Source: Streptomyces beijiangensis (GTDB lineage Bacteria > Actinomycetota > Actinomycetes > Streptomycetales > Streptomycetaceae). From it: DNA of 34,594 nucleotides. The translations under genes were made by a program, and so were the position numbers. The stretch is from the NCBI RefSeq assembly GCF_017315755.1, contig NZ_JAFLRJ010000251.1:1-34594 (forward strand). The letters run 5' to 3'. Below the pieces are notes generated by a model, which had not been told where the DNA came from, ran no database searches, and saw nothing but the letters and a program-made list of their open reading frames with translations. This document shows, piece by piece, positions 7,943-17,200 of this stretch (positions within the stretch are counted from its first letter, which is position 1; each line of letters opens with the position of its first letter).

Positions 7943-9049
7943 ATGCCTAAGCCCGGAGAACTCATTTTTGTCGCGCCCCGTGGGGCGAAGCTGCCGCCGA
8001 CGCACCTCGCGGACCTCACGCCCGCCGAGCGCAAGGAAGCCGTGGCCGCGATCGGTGAGAAGCCGTTCCGCGCCAAGCAGCTGTCGCAGCACTACTTCGC
8101 GCGGTACGCGCACGACCCCGAGCAGTGGACGGACATCCCGGCCGCCTCGCGGGAGAAGCTCCGGGAAGCGCTGCTGCCCGATCTGATGTCCGTCCTGCGC
8201 CACATCAGCTGTGACGACGACACCACGCGCAAGACCCTGTGGAAGCTGCACGACGGGACGCTCGTCGAGTCCGTGCTGATGCGTTACCCGGACCGCGTGA
8301 CGATGTGCATCTCCTCGCAGGCCGGCTGCGGGATGAACTGTCCGTTCTGCGCGACCGGGCAGGCGGGTCTCGACCGCAACCTCTCCACCGCCGAGATCGT
8401 CCACCAGATCGTCGACGGGATGCGCGCGCTGCGCGACGGCGATGTGCCGGGCGGTCCCGCGCGGCTCTCCAACATCGTCTTCATGGGGATGGGCGAGCCC
8501 CTCGCCAACTACAAGCGGGTCGTCGGCGCGATCCGGCGGCTGACCGATCCGGAGCCGGACGGGCTCGGTATCTCGCAGCGTGGGATCACCGTCTCGACCG
8601 TCGGACTCGTCCCGGCGATGCTGCGCTTCGCAGACGAGGGCTTCAAGTGCCGGCTTGCCGTTTCGCTGCACGCTCCCGACGATGAGCTGCGGGACACGCT
8701 CGTCCCCGTGAACACGCGGTGGAACGTGCGCGAGGTGCTGGACGCGGCGTGGGAGTACGCGGAGAAGTCCGGGCGACGCATCTCCATCGAGTACGCGCTG
8801 ATCCGCGACATCAACGACCAGGCCTGGCGCGGTGACCGGCTCGGGCGGCTGTTGAAGGGGAAGAGGGTGCACGTGAATCTGATTCCGCTGAACCCGACAC
8901 CCGGGTCGAAGTGGACCGCATCGCGCCCCGAGGACGAGAAGGCCTTCGTCGCGGCGATCGCCGCCCACGGTGTGCCCGTGACCGTACGGGACACGCGGGG
9001 CCAGGAGATCGACGGAGCCTGCGGTCAGCTGGCCGCCACCGAGCGGTAG
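7943..9049 (+). CDS. rlmN: 23S rRNA (adenine2503-C2)-methyltransferase RlmN
   Basis: The product is 368 residues, a radical SAM enzyme that methylates C2 of A2503 in 23S rRNA (and A37 of some tRNAs). The [4Fe-4S] cluster motif CGMNCPFC is at residues 129-136. The two extra cysteines needed for the ping-pong mechanism are present (C122 in MCISSQAGC and C360 in DGACGQ). SAM-binding segments such as [11 protein letters not shown] and ISTVGL-like [11 protein letters not shown] are intact. The ATG at 7943 has a weak GAAG ribosome binding site. The gene follows the cdsA terminator, so it likely has its own promoter in a very short space or depends on readthrough. Confidence 0.96.
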   Translation: MPKPGELIFVAPRGAKLPPTHLADLTPAERKEAVAAIGEKPFRAKQLSQHYFARYAHDPEQWTDIPAASREKLREALLPDLMSVLRHISCDDDTTRKTLWKLHDGTLVESVLMRYPDRVTMCISSQAGCGMNCPFCATGQAGLDRNLSTAEIVHQIVDGMRALRDGDVPGGPARLSNIVFMGMGEPLANYKRVVGAIRRLTDPEPDGLGISQRGITVSTVGLVPAMLRFADEGFKCRLAVSLHAPDDELRDTLVPVNTRWNVREVLDAAWEYAEKSGRRISIEYALIRDINDQAWRGDRLGRLLKGKRVHVNLIPLNPTPGSKWTASRPEDEKAFVAAIAAHGVPVTVRDTRGQEIDGACGQLAATER

Positions 9050-9102
9050 GGCCCGGTAGGCGTCAGGTAGGGCCATGTAATCTGGCAGTACATTTTCATA
9101 TT

Positions 9103-9190
9103 CCGACAGGGGAGCGCCACAGCGCTGAGAGTGCGGCCCAGCCGCAGACCCTCAGAACCTTGCCCAGGTCATTCTGGGTAGGAAGTTCGG
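9103..9190 (+). promoter_or_regulatory. TPP (THI-box) riboswitch
   Basis: The conserved TPP aptamer elements are present in order: ACAGGGGAGC at 9106, GCTGAGAGTGCGG at 9124, ACCCTCAGAACCTT at 9148, and the CCCAG..CTGGG helix leading to GTAGGAAGTTCGG. P1 closes with CCGA (9103-9106) and TCGG (9187-9190). It lies 82 bases upstream of the thiamine-type ABC importer, a standard target. TPP binding would turn the operon off. A possible -10 box TACATT lies at 9089-9094 just ahead of the aptamer. Confidence 0.96.
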
Positions 9191-9209
9191 TCACGATCCG
9201 AGCTGTTGC

Positions 9210-9237
9210 GCCCTGCCCGCTTCCCTGCGGGCGGGGC
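9210..9237 (+). terminator. Hairpin downstream of TPP aptamer, candidate terminator
   Basis: An 11-bp GC-rich stem with one G-U pair (9210-9220 with 9227-9237) has a 6-base loop and is followed by CCGCGTCTCTTCC. It starts 20 bases after the aptamer. It may be a transcription terminator forming part of the riboswitch expression platform. Confidence 0.5.
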
Positions 9238-9246
9238 CGCGTCTCT

Positions 9247-9266
9247 TCCTGGATCTCCCAGGAGGA
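9247..9266 (+). promoter_or_regulatory. Ribosome-binding-site-sequestering hairpin upstream of thiB
   Basis: TCCTGG (9247-9252) is complementary to CCAGGA (9258-9263), which contains the first half of the strong AGGAGGA ribosome binding site (9260-9266) for the GTG at 9272. The same TCCTGG can alternatively pair with CCAGG inside the aptamer (9164-9168). This suggests translational control by the riboswitch; it is an inference from pairing only. Confidence 0.45.
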
Positions 9267-9271
9267 AATCA

Positions 9272-10366
9272 GTGAGCACCACCACCATCACCAGAATGAC
9301 GGTCACCGCCGTGGCCGCCGCGCTGGGCGTCACCACTCTCGCCGCGTGCGGGAGTTCGGACGACAGCGGTTCGTCCGGTACGAAGTCCAAGACCGTGACC
9401 CTCGTCAGCCATGACTCCTTCGCCGCCTCCCCGGCCGTGCTGAAGGAGTTCACCAAGGAGACCGGGTACACGGTCAAGGTCCTCAAGAGCGGCGACGCGG
9501 GCGCCGCCCTCAACCAGGAGATCCTCACTAAGGGGTCCCCGCGCGGTGACGTCTTCTTCGGCGTCGACAACACACTCCTCTCGCGCGCCCTCGACAACGG
9601 ACTCTTCACCTCGTACACGGCCAAGGGGCTCGACCAGGTCTCGGCAGACGTCCAGCTGGACGCGGGCAAGCACCGGGTCACGCCGATCGACAGCGGCGAC
9701 ATCTGCGTCAACTACGACAAGAAGTACTTCGCGGACCACAAGATCGCGGTGCCGCAGTCCTTCGACGACCTCGTGAAGCCCGAGTACAAGAATTTGCTGG
9801 TGACCGAGAACGCGGCGACCTCGTCCCCCGGGCTCGGTTTCCTGCTGGGGACCACCGCCAAGTACGGCGACAGCGGCTGGGAGTCGTACTGGAAGAAGCT
9901 CAAGGCCAACGGCGTCAAGGTCGTCGACGGCTGGGAGCAGGCCTACAACGAGGAGTTCTCCGGGTCGGCCGGCGGCAAGAAGGCCAAGGGCGACAGGCCG
10001 CTCGTCGTCTCGTACGCCTCCAGCCCGCCCGTCGAGGTCCTGTACGCCAAGCCGCAGCCCAAGACCGCGCCGACCGGTGTCGCGACCGGGACCTGCTTCC
10101 GGCAGATCGAGTTCGCGGGGCTCCTCGACGGGGCGAAGAACACGGCGGGCGGCAAGGCGCTGATCGACTTCCTGGTGAGCAAGACGTTCCAGGAGGACAT
10201 GCCGCTGAACATGTTCGTGGACCCGGTCGCGAAGAACGCCAAGGTCCCCGCGCTGTTCACCGAGTTCGGCGCCAAGGTGACCGACCCGGAGACCGTGGCA
10301 CCCGACACGATCGCCAAGAACCGTGACCAGTGGGTCAAGTCGTGGTCCTCGCTCGTCCTGAAGTAA
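9272..10366 (+). CDS. thiB: Thiamine ABC transporter substrate-binding lipoprotein
   Basis: The product is 364 residues from GTG 9272, with ribosome binding site AGGAGGA at 9260-9266. It has a lipoprotein signal peptide ending in the lipobox LAAC, with the lipidated Cys at residue 26, then a Ser/Gly linker. The mature part matches the ThiB/TbpA group of periplasmic binding proteins (TVTLVSHDSFAASPAVLKEF, GDVFFGVDNTLLSRAL, SYASSPPVEVLYA). The TPP riboswitch directly upstream supports thiamine (or TPP) as ligand rather than iron, the other ligand common among related binding proteins. It would be anchored outside the membrane and deliver ligand to the next two gene products. Confidence 0.92.
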   Translation: MSTTTITRMTVTAVAAALGVTTLAACGSSDDSGSSGTKSKTVTLVSHDSFAASPAVLKEFTKETGYTVKVLKSGDAGAALNQEILTKGSPRGDVFFGVDNTLLSRALDNGLFTSYTAKGLDQVSADVQLDAGKHRVTPIDSGDICVNYDKKYFADHKIAVPQSFDDLVKPEYKNLLVTENAATSSPGLGFLLGTTAKYGDSGWESYWKKLKANGVKVVDGWEQAYNEEFSGSAGGKKAKGDRPLVVSYASSPPVEVLYAKPQPKTAPTGVATGTCFRQIEFAGLLDGAKNTAGGKALIDFLVSKTFQEDMPLNMFVDPVAKNAKVPALFTEFGAKVTDPETVAPDTIAKNRDQWVKSWSSLVLK

Positions 10367-12018
10367 AAGCCGCTGTGCGCGGGAACGCGGTGCGGATCGG
10401 GCTCATGGCCGGTCCGGTCGCGTTCTTCGCGGTCTTCTTCGCCTATCCGGTCGCCGCGATCGTCGGGCGAGGGCTCGACGTGGGCGGCGCCTGGCAGTTC
10501 GGGCGGATCGGCGAGGTGCTCGGCGATCCGGACATCCTGCAGGTGCTCTGGTTCACCAGCTGGCAGGCGCTCGCATCGACCGCGCTGACGCTGCTGATCG
10601 CGCTGCCCGGTGCGTACGTCTTCGCGCGCTTCGACTTCCCCGGCAAGCAGCTGCTGCGGGCCGCGGTGACCGTGCCGTTCGTGCTGCCGACCGTGGTCGT
10701 CGGGACGGCCTTCCTGGCGCTTCTCGGGCGCGGGGGAATGCTCGACCAGCTCTGGGGCGTACGGCTCGACACCACGGTCTGGGCCATCCTGCTGGCCCAC
10801 GTCTTCTTCAACTACGCGGTCGTCGTACGGACCGTGGGCGGCCTCTGGTCGCAGCTCGACCCCCGGCAGGAGGAGGCCGCGCGGGTGCTGGGCGCCTCGC
10901 GGTTCGCCGCCTGGCGCAAGGTCACGCTGCCCGCGCTGGGGCCCGCCGTCGCCGCCGCGTCGCTGATGGTCTTCCTCTTCACCTTCACCTCCTTCGGTGT
11001 GGTGCAGATCCTGGGCGGTCCTGCCTTCTCGACGCTGGAGGTCGAGATCTACCGGCAGACCGCCCAGCTCCTCGATCTGCCGACCGCCGCCGTGCTGACC
11101 CTGGCGCAGTTCGCCGCGGTCGGGGCGATCCTCGCCCTGCACGCCTGGACCGTACGCAGACGGGAGAGCGCGCTGAGGCTGGTGGACCCCGCGCAGACCG
11201 CGCGTCGGCCTCGCGGGGCCGGCCAGTGGTCGCTGCTCAGCGGGGTCGTCGCCTCGGTGGCAGCGCTGATCCTGGTGCCGCTGGGGGTGCTGGTGCAGCG
11301 CTCCCTGGACACCCCGGGCGGTTACGGCTTCGGCTACTACCAGGCCCTGCAGTCCCAGGGGGCGGGCGGCGGCACCTTCCTCGTACCGCCGGTCGACGCC
11401 ATCTGGAACTCGCTGCAGTACGCACTCGTGGCGACCGCCATCGCACTCGTCATCGGCGGTCTCGCTGCCGCCGCGCTGACCCGCAGGGCAGGCCCCCTGG
11501 TGCGCGGCTTCGACGCGCTGCTGATGCTGCCGCTCGGGGTCTCGGCCGTCACCGTCGGCTTCGGGTTCCTGATCACCCTCGACAAGCCGCCGCTGGATCT
11601 GCGTTCCTCGTGGATCCTGGTGCCGCTCGCCCAGGCGCTGGTCGGCGTGCCCTTCGTCGTACGGACGATGCTTCCTGTCCTGCGCGCTGTGGACGGCCGG
11701 CTGCGCGAGGCCGCCGCCGTCCTCGGGGCGTCCCCGCTGCGGGCCTGGCGGGAGGTGGACCTGCCCATGGTGCGCCGTGCGCTGCTCGTGGCCGCCGGGT
11801 TCGCCTTCGCCGTGTCGCTCGGGGAGTTCGGGGCGACGGTCTTCATCGCACGGCCCGACAACCCGACGCTGCCGGTGGCCGTGGCACGGCTCCTCGGGCG
11901 GGCCGGCGACCTCAACTACGGCCAGGCGATGGCCCTTTCGACCATTCTGATGCTGGTGTGCGCGGTGTCGCTGCTGGTGCTGGAGCGTATTCGTACCGAC
12001 CGCTCGGGAGAGTTCTGA
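10330..12018 (+). CDS. thiP: Thiamine ABC transporter permease (fused two-domain)
   Basis: The product is up to 562 residues with about 12 hydrophobic segments. Two copies of the binding-protein-dependent permease domain are fused, each with an EAA-loop: EEAARVLGASRFAAWRKVTL in the first half and REAAAVLGASPLRAWREVDL in the second. This ThiP-like fusion is the channel of thiamine importers. GTG 10330 overlaps the thiB end by 37 bases; GTG 10342, GTG 10375 or ATG 10405 are alternative starts and none has a good ribosome binding site, so translation is probably coupled to thiB. The stop overlaps the ATPase ATG by one base. Confidence 0.92.
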   Translation: MGQVVVLARPEVKAAVRGNAVRIGLMAGPVAFFAVFFAYPVAAIVGRGLDVGGAWQFGRIGEVLGDPDILQVLWFTSWQALASTALTLLIALPGAYVFARFDFPGKQLLRAAVTVPFVLPTVVVGTAFLALLGRGGMLDQLWGVRLDTTVWAILLAHVFFNYAVVVRTVGGLWSQLDPRQEEAARVLGASRFAAWRKVTLPALGPAVAAASLMVFLFTFTSFGVVQILGGPAFSTLEVEIYRQTAQLLDLPTAAVLTLAQFAAVGAILALHAWTVRRRESALRLVDPAQTARRPRGAGQWSLLSGVVASVAALILVPLGVLVQRSLDTPGGYGFGYYQALQSQGAGGGTFLVPPVDAIWNSLQYALVATAIALVIGGLAAAALTRRAGPLVRGFDALLMLPLGVSAVTVGFGFLITLDKPPLDLRSSWILVPLAQALVGVPFVVRTMLPVLRAVDGRLREAAAVLGASPLRAWREVDLPMVRRALLVAAGFAFAVSLGEFGATVFIARPDNPTLPVAVARLLGRAGDLNYGQAMALSTILMLVCAVSLLVLERIRTDRSGEF

Positions 12019-13049
12019 TGCTGAGGCTGGAAGGTGTGTCCGTACGCTTCGGGGCGCGCGCCGCCCTGGACGCGGTGGACCTGGAGGTCGCCGATCACGA
12101 GACGGTCTGTGTGCTCGGGCCGAGCGGCAGCGGCAAGTCGACGCTGCTGCGCGTGGTGGCAGGGCTCCAGGAGGCGTCGGGGAAGGTGTTCCTCGACGGC
12201 ACCGACCAGAGCGGGGTGCCGGTGCACCGGCGGGGTGTGGGCCTGATGTTCCAGGACCACCAGCTCTTCCCGCAGCGCGATGTCGCGGGGAATGTCGCCT
12301 TCGGGCTGCGGATGCGCGGCGCCGGACGGGCCGAACAGGTGCGCCGCGTCGCGGAGTTGCTGGAGCTGGTGGGCCTTCCCGGCGCGCAGGGGCGGGCCAT
12401 CGCCGCGCTCTCCGGCGGTGAGCAGCAGCGCGTCGCGCTCGCGCGGGCGCTCGCCCCGCAGCCGAAGCTGCTGATGCTGGACGAGCCGCTGGGACAGCTG
12501 GACCGTGGGCTGCGTGAGCGGCTCGTCGTCGAACTCCGTGAGCTGTTCGGGCAGTTGGGCACCACCGTGCTCGCCGTCACCCACGACCAGGGCGAGGCCT
12601 TCGCGCTCGCCGACCGGGTCGTGGTGATGCGGGAAGGACGTGTCGCCCAGGTGGGTACGCCACTTGAGGTCTGGCAGCGCCCGGCCTCGGAGTTCGTGGC
12701 GCGCTTCCTCGGCTTCGACAACGTCGTGTCGGCGACGGTGAGCGGCGAGGTCGCGGACACGCCCTGGGGGAAGGTCCCGGTGGTTCCCGGTGCGCTCCAG
12801 GGCGAGTGCAGGCTGCTGGTACGGCCCGCCGGCGTACGGCTGGTGCCGGTGGACGACGGGCTGCGCTGCACCGTCCGGGCGCGGACCTTCCGGGGCCACC
12901 ACGTCGCCGTCATCCTGGAGCCTGCGGTCGGCCCGCCGCTGGAGGCGGAGTGCCCGCCGGCCGAGGCGCCCGATGCCGGGGCCACGGTCGGGGCGGCCTT
13001 CACGGCCGGGGACGTGGTGCTGCTGCCCCCGGAGCCCGATCGGGCCTGA
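12018..13049 (+). CDS. thiQ: Thiamine ABC transporter ATP-binding protein
   Basis: The product is 343 residues. It has Walker A GPSGSGKST near residue 35, Q-loop MFQDHQLF, signature LSGGEQQRVALARAL, Walker B LLMLDEP and H-loop AVTHDQGEA. A C-terminal ~100-residue regulatory (TOBE-like) extension follows; E. coli ThiQ is shorter (about 230), so this is closer in length to the Pot/Fbp-type ATPases. Context (riboswitch, binding protein, fused permease) assigns it to thiamine uptake. ATG 12018 overlaps the permease stop (TGATG). The stop lies one base from the stop of the convergent LOG gene, with no room for a terminator. Confidence 0.9.
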   Translation: MLRLEGVSVRFGARAALDAVDLEVADHETVCVLGPSGSGKSTLLRVVAGLQEASGKVFLDGTDQSGVPVHRRGVGLMFQDHQLFPQRDVAGNVAFGLRMRGAGRAEQVRRVAELLELVGLPGAQGRAIAALSGGEQQRVALARALAPQPKLLMLDEPLGQLDRGLRERLVVELRELFGQLGTTVLAVTHDQGEAFALADRVVVMREGRVAQVGTPLEVWQRPASEFVARFLGFDNVVSATVSGEVADTPWGKVPVVPGALQGECRLLVRPAGVRLVPVDDGLRCTVRARTFRGHHVAVILEPAVGPPLEAECPPAEAPDAGATVGAAFTAGDVVLLPPEPDRA

Positions 13050-13050
13050 C

Positions 13051-14151
13051 TTACTGGTCCAGCATCCGGGCCAGCGCTGCCGGCGCCTCGGCCACCGTGT
13101 CGACCAGGGCGATGCGCGACTCCATCGCGCGGTCCTTCGCCAGCGACTGGAGCAGCGGCCAGGCAGGCAGCTTCTCGGTCCAGTGCGCACGGTCGACGAG
13201 GACCATCGGAGTCGGCTCGCCGCGCGACTCGTAGTAGTTCGGCGTCGCGTTGTCGAAGATCTCCTGTACGGTCCCGGCCGCACCGGGCAGGAAGACGACG
13301 CCCGCGGTGGAGCGGGCCAGCAGGCCGTCCTCGCGGGTGGCGTTGGCGAAGTACTTGGCGATGTGACCGGCGAAGGCGTTGGGCGGCTCATGGCCGTAGA
13401 ACCAGGTGGGGATGCCGACGGAGTCGCCGCCCCTGGGCCAGCGGGTGCGCACCTCGAAGGCCGCCCCCGCCCAGTCGGAGACCGACGGGGTGAACGAGGG
13501 TGCCTTGGCGAGCAGTTCCAGCGCCTCGTCCAGCATCGCGTCCCGGAAGGGGGCCGCGTACGCACCGAGGTTCGCCGCCTCCATCGCGCCGGGCCCGCCG
13601 CCGGTGGCGACGGTCAGGCCGGTGCGGGCGAGCGTACGGCCGAGCCGGGCGGCGCCCGCGTACGCGTCGGTGCCGCGCGCCATCGCATGGCCGCCCATGA
13701 CGCCCACCACCTGTGCGCCGACGAGGTGTTCGTCGAGGGCGTCGGAGATCGCGTCGTCGTGTATCGAGCGGAGCATCGAGGCGAAGACGTCGCCGTCCGA
13801 TTTCGACTGCTGGAACCAGGCGTAGGCGCGGGCGTCGGGAGTCTCTTCGTAACCCCCTTCGAGCCCCTTGAACAGCTCTTCCGCCGAGTAGAGCAGTCCT
13901 CGGTACGGGGCGAAGGGCAGTCCGGGCACCGGCGGGAAGACGAGCGCGCCGTCGCCGCGCACCTTCGCCTCGGCCTCCGGGCTCATCGGGCAGCCGAGGA
14001 ATATCGCGGTCGCCGTGTCGGCTGCGAGCAGCGCCGCGTCACGGCCCGTCAGGTCGACGGCCTGAATGCGGTGTCCGCCCAGCGGGCCGCGGGCGACGGC
14101 CCGGTCGAACTCGTCCAGGGTTTCGATCTCACGATCCGTGTTCTGATCCAC
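13051..14151 (-). CDS. LOG-family protein (Rossmann-fold, lysine-decarboxylase-like)
   Basis: The product is 366 residues. The C-terminal two thirds resemble LOG/YgdH-type proteins: VVGVMGGHAMARG, TGLTVATGGGPGAMEAANLG and FLPGAAGTVQEIFDN. LOG enzymes release cytokinin bases from nucleotides, and related bacterial proteins hydrolyse nucleotide monophosphates. In classical LOGs the motif is PGGxGTxxE; here it is PGAAGTVQE, with the second Gly replaced but the Glu kept. The ~130-residue N-terminal extension has no motif I recognise. Substrate is not predictable. The start is GTG/ATG at 14151; the gene is downstream of the subtilase gene on the same strand, but a strong hairpin lies between them. 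Confidence 0.8.
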   Translation of the reverse strand: MDQNTDREIETLDEFDRAVARGPLGGHRIQAVDLTGRDAALLAADTATAIFLGCPMSPEAEAKVRGDGALVFPPVPGLPFAPYRGLLYSAEELFKGLEGGYEETPDARAYAWFQQSKSDGDVFASMLRSIHDDAISDALDEHLVGAQVVGVMGGHAMARGTDAYAGAARLGRTLARTGLTVATGGGPGAMEAANLGAYAAPFRDAMLDEALELLAKAPSFTPSVSDWAGAAFEVRTRWPRGGDSVGIPTWFYGHEPPNAFAGHIAKYFANATREDGLLARSTAGVVFLPGAAGTVQEIFDNATPNYYESRGEPTPMVLVDRAHWTEKLPAWPLLQSLAKDRAMESRIALVDTVAEAPAALARMLDQ

Positions 14152-14194
14152 CCGGCCATGCTACGGGCGTACGGGGACATCCGTTGCGGACGAG

Positions 14195-14226
14195 CGGAGG
14201 CCCGGGTGACTGCACCCGGGCCTCCG
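14195..14226 (-). terminator. Strong terminator after the subtilase gene
   Basis: A perfect 14-bp stem (14195-14208 with 14213-14226) has a 4-base loop. It starts 15 bases past the subtilase stop (14242) on the minus strand and precedes the LOG gene start at 14151. It makes the two genes separate transcription units or attenuates readthrough. Confidence 0.8.
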
Positions 14227-14241
14227 TGGATCGCACCGCGG

Positions 14242-17200
14242 TCAGAGCTTCATGCGGTGCACACCCCCCTGCACGGTGCCGACGTAGAGCCAGCCGCCCG
14301 CGGCGGCCAGGCTGGTGGCGTTCGTGTTCTGCAGTCCGGTGGACACGTTGTGCCAGCTCCGGCCGCCGTCGGTGGAGCGCAGCACGCCCCGGCCGCCGCG
14401 CGGCAGTGCCGTCTCCCAGACGCTGGTGGTGGCCGCGTACAGGGTGCTGCCCACCTGGAGCAGGTCGCTGACGCGCACCGGCAGGGAGCCGGTGTCGCCG
14501 GTACGGAAGGTCTTCCCGCCGTCCGTCGAGACCTTGATCGTGTCGCCGCCCGTCAGCATGCGCGAGCCTGCGAACTCGATGGTGTTCACACCGCCGTCGG
14601 CGACCTTGGTGATGTCCACGCCGCCGTTGTCCGAGCGGTAGAGCCCGTCGGGGGTGCCGAGCCAGAGCCGGTTCGCGTTCTTCGGGTCGCCGGAGACGGC
14701 GGTGAAGTACGTGTCCTGGCGCAGGTTCTTCCAGTGGGCGCCGCCGTCCGTGGTGGAGTAGAGGCCCGAGCTCTCCTGGTTGCCGTAGCTGACGTACACG
14801 CGCTCGGGATCGGCCGGGTGCACGGCGAGGGCGAACACCTGGCCGGCGCTCACGCCCTTCTCCTCCCAGGTGACCCCGGCGTCGCCGCTGCGCTCCACGT
14901 GGAAGGAGCCGAACGCGTCGTTGGTCACCCGCCACACGATCTTCGAGTCCTTCGGCGAGGCCTGCAGCAGACCGGTCGTGCTGCCGATGGTGCCCTCGCC
15001 GCCGGTGTTGCCCCAGTCCGCTCCCGAGACGGGAAGCTGGGCGCGGTGCGTGCCCACGTCCCCGGCCGCCAGCAGCGAATTGCCGCTCACCGCGAGGGAG
15101 TTGACGGTGCCGCCCTGGACGCCGATGCGCTGGTAGTCCGTACCGCTCCCGGAAGTCCGGTAGAGACCCGCCGACGTGGCGGAGACGGTCAGCGAGCCGT
15201 CGGCCCAGCGGTCGAAGTCCGAGGCCACGGAGGAGCTGTTGACACCCGGGATCGTGCTCCAGGTCCGGCCGTGGTCGCGGCCGACGCGGGTCTCGTCGCC
15301 GTAACTGACGTACATCTCGCCGCCGGTGACGGTCAGACCCGTACCGCCGTAGCCGTGCGCGTCGAGCGTGGACCAGGTCTTGCCGCCGTCGTGCGAGCCG
15401 ACGACGCCGGTGCCGACCTCGTACACCGCTACGACATCGCTGTCGGCGGCGATGGTGACGGCGACCTTGCCGCCCTTGGTCGCATAGACCTGCTTGGCCT
15501 CGCCGAGCGTGCCGGAGGCGACGCCGTCGCGCTTCCAGACGGTGCGGCCGGAGGCGAAGTAGAGGCTGTCGCCGCCGATGGCCATGTCGTAGATCTCGTC
15601 GCCGGGCACGCCGGTGGTCTGCGTGTTCCAGTGGTCACCGCCGTCGGTGCTCAGCAGCAGCCCGGCGTCGGTCTGGGCGATGAGGGTGTTGCTGTTCGGG
15701 TCGCCGATGAAGTTCGAGATGTACGAGTCCGGGGTGTTCAGCGTCTCCCAGGTGCGGCCCGCGTCCTCGGTGCGCAGGATCGAGGACGTACGCGGGATGC
15801 TGCTCGCGCTGTTGGCCGCGTACCACCAGCGGTTCGCGTTCTTCGGGTCGACGACGGTGTACGCCTTGCCGTTCACATCGGTGAGCGGCAGACGGTTGTT
15901 CTGGCTCCAGGTGGCGCCGTTGTCGTCGGTGGACCAGGGGCCGATCCGGTCGGACTCGGTGAGGACCGCGTGCCCGGGGGCGCTCGGCGCCGTGGCGACC
16001 GCGCCGGTCGACTCGTACGGACCGACGGGCTGCCAGCGTGAGCCGCGACTGTCCACGGGCGTGACGTCGAAGCCGTCACGGTTGGAGATGAGTGTCTTGC
16101 CGTCGGAGGTCTGCGCGCTCGCGGAGACCAGATGGGCGCCCTCGCCGCGGCCGGTGATCTCGGCCCGGTAGACAGTGCCCGAGATGAGCTTCGTGGCGAC
16201 CGTGAACGACTTGCCGTGCGGCGGGGTCACGGTGAGGACCGGCGGCTTGGCGAGAGGGGCCGGGGTGAAGACGACGGCGGTGGACTTGCCGTCGCTCGGG
16301 TCCGGTCCGGCCTGCACGAACAGCTGCCGTACGACCAGGAGGTACGGGACGCGCAGCGCGTCACCGTGCTCCGGTGTGACGGTCACCGTGCCGGTGATCT
16401 CCTCCTCGTCCGCCGGGCGGTCGGCCCGCACGGTCACCGTGGCTGTCGCGCTGCCGCCCGCCGGGACGCGCAGGGTGCGCGGGCTGACGGTGGCCTCGCC
16501 GCTGACCTTCAGGGAGACCGTACGGGCGCGGGAACCGGAGTTGTGGACGGTGAGCTTCTTGCTGCCGCCCACTGTGTGCTTCGCCAGGTCGGCCAGACCG
16601 TACGAGAGTGTGGCCGGCGTGGTGGTGATCCCGCCGTCGGCGGCGTCGGCGGCCGCGGGAATGTCGAGCCGGCCCGAGCCGACGGTCGTGGTCCCGTAGT
16701 CAGGCACCTTCTTGGTGGAGCCCACCAGCTCGGAGGTGACCTTCGCCGGGGCCTCGCCCGGGTGCAGCTGGCGCAGCAGGGCCGCGGCGCCTGCGACGTG
16801 CGGGGCGGCCATCGACGTACCCGACATGCGGTAATAGCCGGGCGCGTAGACGGACTTGGGGACCGTGGACCGGATGTCGTAACCCGGCGCGACCAGATCC
16901 GGCTTCAGGTTCCAGTTGAGGTCGGGGCCGCGCGAGGAGAACGAGGCGATCTTGTCGGTGACGTCCGTGCCGGTCAGGGTGATCTGCACCTTGCCCGCCG
17001 CGAGCTTCTGCCCGAGCTCGGCGAACTGCGTCGAGTCCACGCCCAGCATCACTTCGGAGTCCATCCGCAGCGAGTCGCCCGACTCGTTCACGGTGGTCTG
17101 CGGCGCGAGCGGCACGGTGGATTCGGAGTCGGACTGCGGCGCGGCGAACACCGGGCCACCGCCGCCGGACTGGCCGCCCAGGATGGCGACCGCGCCGCGG

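Noticed and set aside
9210..9237. The post-aptamer stem as a definite intrinsic terminator
   Set aside because: There is no T-tract and a second platform (ribosome-binding-site masking) exists, so I left it as a candidate.
14300..15950. The Asp-box repeats as evidence of a sialidase
   Set aside because: The sialidase catalytic residues are not visible and Asp-boxes are structural; the enzyme part is clearly the S8 domain.
12790..16041. 1083-codon plus-strand open frame across thiQ, the LOG gene and the subtilase
   Set aside because: Composition is Arg/Gly/Ala-rich without motifs; it is an antisense shadow of the LOG and subtilase genes.
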